A DNA stretch of 11,200 nt from an uncultured Bacilli bacterium. Its GTDB lineage: Bacteria; Bacillota_I; Bacilli_A; ML615J-28; CAG-313. The notes beneath the pieces are model-generated. The model did not search any database. It was not told where the DNA came from and worked only from the letters and a program-made list of their open reading frames with translations. Each line of letters begins with the position of its first letter. The stretch's first letter is position 1. Where the stretch lies: the NCBI GenBank assembly GCA_904501965.1, contig CAJGCS010000024.1, forward strand, positions 1 to 11,200. Reading direction: 5' to 3'. The translations under genes and the position numbers were made by a program. Shown in pieces: positions 1-5,828 of the stretch.

Positions 1-219
1 GGTAAAGTTGAATATCGTACTGACAAAGTTGGTAACATTCAAGTTCCAGTTGGTAAAGTTTCATTCGACAATGAAAAACTTGTTGAAAACGTTAAAGCAA
101 TCTATAATCAAATGAACCGTATTAAACCACAAACAGTTAAAGGTGTTTATATGATGAATATTACTGTTTCATCAACTATGGGCCCTGGTGTTAAGGTTGC
201 TACTGATTTAGTTGCATAA
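1..219 (+). CDS. rplA: 50S ribosomal protein L1, C-terminal part (5' end outside window)
   Basis: The last 72 residues of ribosomal protein L1 are read in frame 1 and end at TAA 217-219. L1 binds 23S rRNA in the mobile L1 stalk, where it helps release deacylated tRNA from the E site; in many bacteria it also represses its own operon. The visible part shows the usual L1 tail: a GKVEYR start, a VPVGKVSF segment, a helix with NEKLVENV, a KPQTVKG turn, and the closing STMGPGVKVAT motif. Its position directly upstream of an L10 leader and rplJ is the standard rplK-rplA-rplJ-rplL order, which supports the call. The gene is cut by the window edge, so nothing can be said about its start or promoter. 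The tail itself looks intact. Confidence 0.96.
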   Translation, partial: GKVEYRTDKVGNIQVPVGKVSFDNEKLVENVKAIYNQMNRIKPQTVKGVYMMNITVSSTMGPGVKVATDLVA

Positions 220-245
220 TTAAAGTAAATAAAATAGTTAATAAA

Positions 246-265
246 ATTATAAATTCGTTTATAAT
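246..265 (+). promoter_or_regulatory. Perfect 8-bp inverted repeat with TTCG loop, overlapping a possible -10 (TATAAT)
   Basis: ATTATAAA (246-253) and TTTATAAT (258-265) are exact reverse complements around a TTCG loop (254-257). The right arm contains a perfect TATAAT at 260-265, which could be the -10 of a promoter for the rplJL leader. No good -35 lies 16-18 bases upstream (GTTAAT at 237-242 is poor), and there is no TGn extension. The hairpin is not followed by a T-run, so it is not an intrinsic terminator. It may be a weak promoter, an RNA processing or stability element between rplA and the L10 leader, or chance in A/T-rich DNA. Confidence 0.3.
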
Positions 266-283
266 AGTAAATAGTATATAAGT

Positions 284-345
284 AGTCTCTGCCGTAGACA
301 GTAGGTGCATATTAATATGGATATGCTTAATTTCCTACCGAGGTT
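284..345 (+). ncRNA. L10 (ribosomal stalk protein) leader RNA
   Basis: This structured 5' leader just before rplJ matches the conserved ribosomal protein L10 leader of Firmicutes. The hallmark segments CTGCCGTAGACAG (289-301) and CTTAATTTCCTACCGAGGT (326-344) are present. The fold can be drawn directly. A closing stem pairs 284-289 with 340-345 and includes two G-U pairs. An inner stem pairs GTAGG (301-305) with CCTAC (334-338). An apical stem pairs GCATAT (307-312) with ATATGC (321-326). In this family the L10(L12)4 complex binds a kink-turn-like bulged region that mimics its 23S rRNA site and lowers rplJL expression. The conserved unpaired stretches lie between these stems, as expected. The boundaries are approximate. 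Confidence 0.9.
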
Positions 346-371
346 TCAGTTTAAAAACTGATAAAATTTTT
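346..371 (+). terminator. Possible attenuator hairpin at the 3' side of the L10 leader
   Basis: TCAGTTT (346-352) pairs with AAACTGA (355-361), immediately 3' of the leader closing stem. A T-run (367-371) follows after five bases. B. subtilis rplJL is controlled by L10-dependent transcription attenuation, so a terminator is expected about here. However, this hairpin is A/U-rich, has a tiny loop, and its T-run is displaced. It is a weak terminator at best and could instead be a stem that positions the Shine-Dalgarno site. Confidence 0.35.
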
Positions 372-378
372 GGAGGTG
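372..378 (+). promoter_or_regulatory. Ribosome binding site that fixes the rplJ start
   Basis: GGAGGTG at 372-378 lies six bases before ATG 385. An in-frame TTG at 370 overlaps this Shine-Dalgarno sequence itself and cannot be the start. The ATG gives the normal L10 N-terminus (MNEATIAKK). Confidence 0.9.
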
Positions 379-384
379 AAAACA

Positions 385-873
385 ATGAATGAAGCGACAA
401 TCGCTAAAAAACAAGAACAGGTTCAAGTTGTTTTAAGTAAAATGAGCAACGCTGGATCTACAGTATTCGTTGATTACCTAGGATTAACAGTAGCAGAAGT
501 TACAGAACTTCGTACAAAGCTACATGCTGAAAATTGCGAAATGAAGGTATTTAAAAATAATATTCTTCGCCGTGCAGCTACTGAATTAGGTCATTCAGAA
601 ATGGCTGAACAATTAGTAGGGCCAAGTGCAATTGTTACTGCAAAAGATGAAGTTACAGCTGCTAAAATCGTTTATGAATTTGCAAAATCTCATGAACATT
701 TAACAGTTAAAACTGGTATCGTAGATGGTAAAGTATTATCACAAGCAGAATTAAAAGCACTATCAGCATTACCAAACAAAGATGGTATGATTTCAATGTT
801 ACTAAGTGTTTTACAAGCACCTATTCGTGGGCTTGCTGTTGCACTTAATGCAATTTCAGAAAAAGAAAATTAA
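385..873 (+). CDS. rplJ: 50S ribosomal protein L10 (stalk base protein)
   Basis: L10 anchors the L7/L12 dimers to 23S rRNA at the base of the ribosomal stalk, where translation factors are recruited. Starting at ATG 385 it has 162 residues, close to the usual 165-170. The N-terminal rRNA-binding domain (about residues 1-130) shows the family signatures: the TVAEVTELRTKL helix (about 35-46), KVFKNNILRRAA (about 54-65), and the LVGPSAIV strand (about 77-84). The C-terminal helix (about 135-160), with APIRGLAVALNAI, is the part that carries L12 dimers in this family. It follows an L10 leader and lies 17 bases before rplL, so the two are certainly co-transcribed. Regulation is inferred to be feedback by L10-L12 binding the leader. 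Codon use is biased, as in highly expressed genes, and nothing appears truncated. Confidence 0.97.
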   Translation: MNEATIAKKQEQVQVVLSKMSNAGSTVFVDYLGLTVAEVTELRTKLHAENCEMKVFKNNILRRAATELGHSEMAEQLVGPSAIVTAKDEVTAAKIVYEFAKSHEHLTVKTGIVDGKVLSQAELKALSALPNKDGMISMLLSVLQAPIRGLAVALNAISEKEN

Positions 874-890
874 TTAGGAGGACAAACGAA

Positions 891-1262
891 ATGGCAAAAA
901 TTTTAAAAGAAGAATTCATCGCTGCTATTAAAGAGATGAGTGTATTAGAATTAAATGAATTAGTTAAAGCAATCGAAGAAGAATTTGGTGTATCTGCAGC
1001 AGCTCCAGTAGCAGTAGCAGCAGCAGCAGCTCCAGAAGAAGCAGCTGGACCAAGCGAAGTTAACGTTATCTTAACTTCTGCAGGTTCTGCAAAATTAGGC
1101 GTTATCAAATTAGTACGTGAAGTTACTGGTTTAGGCTTAAAAGAAGCTAAAGACTTAGTAGACAACGCTCCTAAAGCTATCAAAGAAAAAGTTTCTCCAG
1201 AAGAAGCTGAAGCTTTAAAAGCTAAATTCGTTGAAGCTGGCGCTGAAATCGAAATTAAATAG
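891..1262 (+). CDS. rplL: 50S ribosomal protein L7/L12
   Basis: This is the flexible stalk protein, present as several dimers per ribosome, that recruits and activates the translation GTPases (EF-Tu, EF-G, IF2, RF3). It has 123 residues, the normal length. Residues 1-33 form the acidic helical dimerisation domain that binds L10. Residues about 34-53 are a hinge almost entirely of Ala, Pro, Val and Glu. Residues about 56-123 are the C-terminal domain, with the conserved factor-binding helices KLGVIKLVREVTGLGLKEAK (68-87) and then DLVDNAP. A strong AGGAGG (876-881) lies nine bases before the ATG. The hinge is encoded by a short run of GCA codons. The gene is followed at once by an intrinsic terminator/attenuator, so most transcripts probably end here. 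Confidence 0.98.
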   Translation: MAKILKEEFIAAIKEMSVLELNELVKAIEEEFGVSAAAPVAVAAAAAPEEAAGPSEVNVILTSAGSAKLGVIKLVREVTGLGLKEAKDLVDNAPKAIKEKVSPEEAEALKAKFVEAGAEIEIK

Positions 1263-1273
1263 TTTTGACTTTA

Positions 1274-1303
1274 AAAAAACCAGAGATATCATCTCTGGTT
1301 TTT
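1274..1303 (+). terminator. Intrinsic terminator or attenuator after rplL
   Basis: ACCAGAGAT (1279-1287) pairs perfectly with ATCTCTGGT (1291-1299) around a three-base loop. The T-run 1299-1303 and the A-run 1273-1279 form the usual flanks. The site is 11 bases after the rplL stop. The next gene's Shine-Dalgarno begins 12 bases after the T-run, with no room for a promoter, so partial read-through is expected. Confidence 0.9.
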
Positions 1304-1328
1304 CTTGCTAAATTAAGGAGGTATTAGT

Positions 1329-1922
1329 ATGAATCATTACTTTGAAAATAATGAAAATTTAAAAAGTGAAATCATTAAAATTAGTTTTTATTTTCGTGGG
1401 AAAAGCTTAGAATTCTTAAGCGACAATGGTGTTTTTTCAAAAAAATCAATTGACTTTGGAAGTTCTACTTTGTTACAATATGTAGAAAATTTATCTAATA
1501 AAACTAGTGTACTAGATGTAGGGTGTGGGTATGGAACAATTGGTATTAGCCTTGCAAGTCTTTATCCTAATACAAAATTTGATCTAGTAGATGTCAATTT
1601 AAGAGCGGTAAATTTGGCTAAGCAAAATGCAATTAATAATAACACACTAAATGTATCTGTTTTCGAAAGTAATGTGTATGAAAATGTAAAAGATACCTAT
1701 GATGTTATTGTAACAAATCCACCAATCAGAGCTGGAAAAGATGTTGTTCATAACATTATCCTTAATGGCTATAATTATCTAAATAACGGTGGATCGCTAT
1801 GGTGTGTTATCCAAAAGAAACAAGGCGCTCCAAGCGCAATAGCAGCACTCGAACAAAAATATAAAAAGGTAAGTGTTGTTGCAAAAGAAAAAGGTTATTA
1901 TATAATTAAAGCCGAAAAATAG
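1329..1922 (+). CDS. ybxB: Class I SAM-dependent methyltransferase, RsmC/YbxB-like
   Basis: A 197-residue Rossmann-fold methyltransferase of the MTS/RsmC-like group, the size and position of B. subtilis YbxB (between rplL and rpoB). The SAM-binding motif I is VLDVGCGYGTIG at 61-72. An acidic residue at the end of strand 2 (LVDVN, D88) should hold the ribose hydroxyls. The catalytic NPPI motif at 130-133 (VTNPPI) is typical of enzymes that methylate an exocyclic amino group of a base, such as guanine N2. The N-terminal FRG...SDNGVFS segment (22-38) is also typical. It corresponds to only the catalytic half of E. coli RsmC. The rRNA target (the G1207 equivalent of 16S rRNA) is inferred from the family, not shown. 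The start is well set by AAGGAGG (1315-1321), seven bases upstream. Transcription is likely by read-through of the rplL terminator. Confidence 0.9.
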   Translation: MNHYFENNENLKSEIIKISFYFRGKSLEFLSDNGVFSKKSIDFGSSTLLQYVENLSNKTSVLDVGCGYGTIGISLASLYPNTKFDLVDVNLRAVNLAKQNAINNNTLNVSVFESNVYENVKDTYDVIVTNPPIRAGKDVVHNIILNGYNYLNNGGSLWCVIQKKQGAPSAIAALEQKYKKVSVVAKEKGYYIIKAEK

Positions 1923-1923
1923 G

Positions 1924-1947
1924 AAAAATTCACAAGAAAGAATTTTT
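1924..1947 (+). terminator. Weak A/U-rich hairpin after the methyltransferase gene
   Basis: AAAAATTC (1924-1931) is the exact reverse complement of GAATTTTT (1940-1947), with an eight-base loop, right after the stop codon at 1920-1922. The T-run is part of the stem, as in some low-GC terminators. With only one G-C pair it would be inefficient, so it may also be an mRNA 3'-end or processing structure. Confidence 0.4.
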
Positions 1948-2003
1948 AAAAAAAGTAAACTAAAATAAATTAAAAATAAATTTTAAAAAATAAGCATTTT
2001 TGC

Positions 2004-2032
2004 TTGACAAAATCACACTAATGTAATATAAT
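2004..2032 (+). promoter_or_regulatory. Sigma-A promoter of rpoBC, perfect consensus
   Basis: TTGACA (2004-2009) and TATAAT (2027-2032) are separated by exactly 17 bases, the ideal vegetative promoter. The DNA upstream (about 1943-2000) is rich in A- and T-tracts that could act as an UP element. The predicted start of transcription is near 2038-2041, leaving a leader of about 70 bases before the rpoB TTG. A short palindrome, AAGCA (1992-1996) / TGCTT (2001-2005), overlaps the -35. Confidence 0.92.
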
Positions 2033-2040
2033 ATATCATT

Positions 2041-2087
2041 ATGGTAAAATGCCGAAAAATCGGAACTTTTTACCGTGCTTTTTGCAC
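2041..2087 (+). other. Two overlapping stem-loops in the rpoB 5' UTR
   Basis: Starting almost at the predicted transcript 5' end, 2041-2049 pairs with 2068-2076 (nine pairs, one of them U-G). Inside it, CCGA (2052-2055) pairs with TCGG (2060-2063) around an AAAA loop. A second hairpin, GTGC (2075-2078) / GCAC (2084-2087) with a TTTTT loop, shares bases 2075-2076 with the first, so the two compete at their boundary. The pairings are seen directly. The role (5'-end protection of the long rpoBC mRNA, or regulation) is inferred. Confidence 0.6.
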
Positions 2088-2100
2088 AAATATAATAAAA

Positions 2101-2106
2101 GAGGTG
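2101..2106 (+). promoter_or_regulatory. Ribosome binding site that fixes the rpoB TTG start
   Basis: GAGGTG at 2101-2106 is followed by a six-base spacer and TTG at 2113. The reading frame is open upstream to an ATG at 2041, but that ATG coincides with the predicted transcription start and has no Shine-Dalgarno site. The extra 24 residues it would add do not resemble a beta-subunit N-terminus. Confidence 0.85.
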
Positions 2107-2112
2107 AATAAT

Positions 2113-5100
2113 TTGAGTTATAAAAATATTCAATACGGGAGAACAAGAGTTAGAAGAAATTATGCTCGCGTACAAACAAATGTCGAATTACCTAACTTAA
2201 TTGAAGTTCAAACAGAGTCTTTTAAATGGTTACTTGAAACAGGTTTAAAAGAATTATTTACAGAACTTTCTCCAATTAAAGAGCATGAAGATGGTGGAAA
2301 GGTAGAACTTTCATTCTTAGATTATGAATTTTCTGAGCCTAAATATTCTATCAAAGAAGCTAAGATGCATAATGTGAATTATTCACGAGCACTTCATGTA
2401 AATGTTGCTTTAGAAAATAAAGAAACTGGTGAAATTAAAGATGAAAAAATCTTTATGGGAGAATTCCCTGTTATGACACCTTGGGGTACTTTTATTATTA
2501 ATGGTGCTGAAAGAGTTATCGTAACACAAATCATCCGTTCTGCAGGTGTTTTCTTCTCTAAAGAAGTGGATAAAAAATCTGGTCAATCTATATATTCAGG
2601 TCAAATCATTCCTACACGTGGTGCATGGATTGAATATGAAATGGGTACAAAAGATATTTGGTATGCAAAACTTGACCGTTCAAAGAAAATCCCACTTTCT
2701 ACATTTATTAGAGCACTAGGTGTTAAGAGTAATTCAGATATTACTAAATTATTCGTTGGTGTTGACGATGCAAGTGGTAAACGTCCTCAAATCTTAATTG
2801 ACTATTTTGATAATACATTTGATAAAGATAATTCATTTGGTGAAGATGATGCTGTTAAAGAATTATACGACAAATTAAAACCAGGTGAAAAAGTATCAGC
2901 TGATAAAGCACGTTCTTCAATTGCGGGAAGATTATTTGAAGTTCGTCGTTATGATCTTGCAAGTGTAGGTCGTTATAAAGTTAATAAAAAATTAGACGTT
3001 GTTACAAGAGCAATCGGTCATCGTTTAGCACATGATGTTATTAACAAAACAACTGGTGAAGTTATTTTACCTGCAGGTACATTAATTAGCTATAATGAAT
3101 ATGTAGATGGTAAAAATACAGTTGACATTTTAAGTGAAAATCGTGAAGCATTCCGTGAAACATGTAAGTTTGAACTTATGTTACAAGGTAATGAAGTTGT
3201 TCTAGAAATTTTAGAAATCCTTGTTAAGAATGCTGAAGGTGAACAAAAGGTTCGTATCTTAGGTAATGACCAAAGAGAAAATCGTAATCACGTAGTACTT
3301 TCTGATATTTTTGCATCAATTTCTTACTACTTAAACTTACACGTTGGTGTTGGTAAAATTGATGATATCGACCACTTAGGAAATAGACGTTTACGTCTAA
3401 TTGGTGAATTATTACAAAACCAATTCCGTATGGGTCTTGCAAAACTTGAAAAGAACGTTCGTGATAGAATGTCTACAATTGCTGAGGCTAAAGCTATTAG
3501 CCCTCAAAACCTTATTAACCCAAGACCGCTTGTATCAACTTTAAGAGAGTTCTTTGCAAGCAGCCAATTATCACAATTCATGGACCAAATCAATCCACTT
3601 TCAGAACTTACAAATAAACGTCGTTTATCTGCATTAGGTCAAGGTGGTATCTCTCGTGATAGAGCAGGTTTCGAAGTTCGTGACGTACATCCATCTCACT
3701 ATGGTCGTATTTGTCCAGTTGAAACACCAGAAGGTCAAAACATCGGGTTAATTAACTCACTTGCAACTTATGCACGTGCTAATAAGTTTGGTTTCATTGA
3801 AACTCCTTATTTAGTTGTTAAAAATAATAAACAAGATCAAGATTATCTTGAAGGAAAAGCTCCTTTAAAAGTTTGGATTACTGATGAAGTTAAGTATTTA
3901 ACTGCTGATAAAGAAGAAAAATACGCAATCGCCCAAGCCAACGTAACAATGGAGAAAAACGAAGAAACTGATGAATTATTAATCACAGAAGATATCGTTA
4001 TTGCTCGTCGTGCAGGTGAATTCATCGAAGTACCAAAAGATCAAATTGATCTAATTGACGTATCACCAAAACAAGTTGTTGCGGTGTCTACTGCTTGTAT
4101 TCCATTCCTAGAACACGACGATACAACTCGTGCACTGATGGGTGCGAACATGCAACGTCAAGCAATCCCTCTACTTAAACCAGAAGCACCATTTGTTGGA
4201 ACTGGTATTGAATACAAAGCTGCTAAAGACTCTGGTGTAGCTATTTGTTCATTAACTGATGGTGTTGTTCAATATGTAGACTCTAATACTATTAAAGTTT
4301 TAGATGATGAAAATAAATTACATGAATATTCTTTAAACAAATATGAACGTTCAAATAACTCTACATGTGTTAACCAAAGACCAATTGTTGAACCACTTGA
4401 AAGAGTTAAAAAAGGTGATGTATTAGCTGATGGTCCTTCTATGGATCAAGGTGAACTTGCCCTTGGTAGAAACGTTGTTATCGCATTCATGACTTGGAAC
4501 GGTTATAACTTCGAAGATGCTGTTATCATGAGTGAAAGATTAGTTCAAGATGACGTTTATACATCAATTCATATTGAAGAATATGTTGTTGAATCTCGTG
4601 ATACTAAACTTGGTAAAGAAGAAATCACAGCTGATCTTGAAGGTGAAAGCAAAGATTCAATCGCAAACTTAGATGAAAATGGTATTATCCGTTTAGGTGC
4701 TGAAGTTAAAGAAGGCGATACTTTAGTAGGTAAAGTTACTCCTAAAGGTTTAACAGAACCAACTCCAGAAGAACGCTTATCTCAAGCATTATTCTCAGAT
4801 AATTCAAAAGAAGTACGTATCACATCACTTAAGGTTCCACATGCTGGTGGTGGTGTAGTTAATAAAATTGAAAGATTTAACAAGAAGAGTGGTGCCGATT
4901 TACCACCAGGGGTTAACGAAGTTGTTCGTGTATATATCGTTCAAAAACGTAAAATCTCTGAAGGTGACAAAATGGCTGGTCGACATGGTAACAAAGGGGT
5001 TATCTCTAAGATTTTACCAATTGAAGATATGCCATTTATGACTGATGGTACACCAGTTGATATTATGTTAAATCCACAAGGTGTTCCTTCTCGTATGAAC

Positions 5101-5766
5101 ATCGGACAAGTTCTTGAACTTCACTTAGGGATGGCTGCTAAAAAACTTGGCGTACACGTTGCAACACCGGTATTTGATGGTGTAACACACCAAGACTTAG
5201 TTGACATCATGAATGAAGCTCGTGAAAAAGAAGCAAAAGAGGCTTTAGAAAATCCTCAAGCTAAACGTGCAACAATTGACGAAAATGGTAAAACATATTT
5301 ATTTGATGGTAGAACTGGTCGTCAATTCGATAACAAAATCTCTGTTGGTGTAATGTACATGATCAAACTTGCTCACATGGTTGATGATAAACTTCATGCT
5401 CGTAGTGAAGGTCCATATACATTAATTACACAACAACCTATGGGTGGTAAAGCTCAAAACGGTGGTCAACGTTTCGGGGAAATGGAAGTTTGGGCACTTG
5501 AAGCATATGGTGCAGCACATACATTACAAGAAATGATGACTATTAAATCAGATGACATTATCGGACGTAATAAAGTATACAAAGCTATCGTTGATGGTGA
5601 ACCTATCCCTACTCCTGGTGTTCCAGAAGCGTTTAGAACACTTATTAAAGAATTACAAGGTTTAGGCTTAAGAGTTCGTTTAGTTAATAACGAAGGTAAA
5701 GATGTAGCTAACGAAAGTTTAGTAGATCAATTTGCAGAAGCTCAAGCTAGTAAAAAAGGTCTATAA
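2113..5766 (+). CDS. rpoB: DNA-directed RNA polymerase subunit beta
   Basis: The beta subunit forms one pincer of RNA polymerase and half of the active-site cleft, together with alpha, beta' and sigma. From the TTG start it has 1217 residues (B. subtilis about 1193). Recognisable regions in order are the N-terminal YGRTRVRRNYARV and ELPNLIEVQTESF; the protrusion motif GTFIINGAERVIV; the rifampicin pocket at about 483-512; ETPEGQNIGLINSL; NMQRQAIPLL; GRNVVIAFMTWNGYNFEDA; GDKMAGRHGNKG at 951-962, whose Lys953 contacts the nascent RNA or NTP; and KLAHMVDDKLHARS and GGQRFGEMEVWALEAYGA near the C-terminus. The rifampicin pocket has Asn501 in place of the usual His (E. coli 526) and Gln510 in place of Pro (E. 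coli 535). About 16 extra residues precede the LFDGRTGRQFDN motif compared with B. subtilis. The acidic C-terminal tail of B. subtilis is missing. The gene has its own consensus promoter and runs into rpoC 62 bases later. Confidence 0.98.
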   Translation: MSYKNIQYGRTRVRRNYARVQTNVELPNLIEVQTESFKWLLETGLKELFTELSPIKEHEDGGKVELSFLDYEFSEPKYSIKEAKMHNVNYSRALHVNVALENKETGEIKDEKIFMGEFPVMTPWGTFIINGAERVIVTQIIRSAGVFFSKEVDKKSGQSIYSGQIIPTRGAWIEYEMGTKDIWYAKLDRSKKIPLSTFIRALGVKSNSDITKLFVGVDDASGKRPQILIDYFDNTFDKDNSFGEDDAVKELYDKLKPGEKVSADKARSSIAGRLFEVRRYDLASVGRYKVNKKLDVVTRAIGHRLAHDVINKTTGEVILPAGTLISYNEYVDGKNTVDILSENREAFRETCKFELMLQGNEVVLEILEILVKNAEGEQKVRILGNDQRENRNHVVLSDIFASISYYLNLHVGVGKIDDIDHLGNRRLRLIGELLQNQFRMGLAKLEKNVRDRMSTIAEAKAISPQNLINPRPLVSTLREFFASSQLSQFMDQINPLSELTNKRRLSALGQGGISRDRAGFEVRDVHPSHYGRICPVETPEGQNIGLINSLATYARANKFGFIETPYLVVKNNKQDQDYLEGKAPLKVWITDEVKYLTADKEEKYAIAQANVTMEKNEETDELLITEDIVIARRAGEFIEVPKDQIDLIDVSPKQVVAVSTACIPFLEHDDTTRALMGANMQRQAIPLLKPEAPFVGTGIEYKAAKDSGVAICSLTDGVVQYVDSNTIKVLDDENKLHEYSLNKYERSNNSTCVNQRPIVEPLERVKKGDVLADGPSMDQGELALGRNVVIAFMTWNGYNFEDAVIMSERLVQDDVYTSIHIEEYVVESRDTKLGKEEITADLEGESKDSIANLDENGIIRLGAEVKEGDTLVGKVTPKGLTEPTPEERLSQALFSDNSKEVRITSLKVPHAGGGVVNKIERFNKKSGADLPPGVNEVVRVYIVQKRKISEGDKMAGRHGNKGVISKILPIEDMPFMTDGTPVDIMLNPQGVPSRMNIGQVLELHLGMAAKKLGVHVATPVFDGVTHQDLVDIMNEAREKEAKEALENPQAKRATIDENGKTYLFDGRTGRQFDNKISVGVMYMIKLAHMVDDKLHARSEGPYTLITQQPMGGKAQNGGQRFGEMEVWALEAYGAAHTLQEMMTIKSDDIIGRNKVYKAIVDGEPIPTPGVPEAFRTLIKELQGLGLRVRLVNNEGKDVANESLVDQFAEAQASKKGL

Positions 5767-5784
5767 AATTAACGTTAAATATAG

Positions 5785-5805
5785 TTGATCTCTATTTAAG
5801 ATCAA
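5785..5805 (+). other. Intercistronic stem-loop between rpoB and rpoC
   Basis: TTGATCT (5785-5791) and AGATCAA (5799-5805) form a perfect seven-pair stem with a seven-base loop in the 62-base rpoB-rpoC gap. No T-run follows, so it is not a terminator. It could be an mRNA stability or processing element, or could tune rpoC translation: the rpoC Shine-Dalgarno GAGGTG starts 13 bases later, at 5818. Confidence 0.4.
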
Positions 5806-5828
5806 ATTCATTAAAATGAGGTGTATTA

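Noticed and set aside
370..384. In-frame TTG start for rplJ at 370
   Set aside because: The TTG overlaps the Shine-Dalgarno sequence GGAGGTG. ATG 385 is correctly spaced and gives the usual N-terminus.
845..1183. Antisense open frame opposite rplL
   Set aside because: Composition simply mirrors the Ala-rich rplL coding sequence; no ribosome site or promoter, and fully overlapped by a certain gene.
2091..2096. Second TATAAT in the rpoB leader as an alternative promoter
   Set aside because: No acceptable -35 at the right distance (TTTTAC at 2068-2073), and transcripts would start at about 2103, within or after the Shine-Dalgarno site.
2041..2112. Upstream extension of rpoB from ATG 2041 (24 extra residues, MVKCRKIGTF...)
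   Set aside because: The ATG coincides with the predicted transcription start, has no ribosome site, and the extra residues match no beta-subunit N-terminus. GAGGTG plus TTG 2113 gives the normal start.
1960..2175. Antisense frame across the rpoB promoter region
   Set aside because: Low-complexity Ile/Tyr/Ser-rich reading of A/T-rich intergenic DNA plus the rpoB start; no initiation signals.
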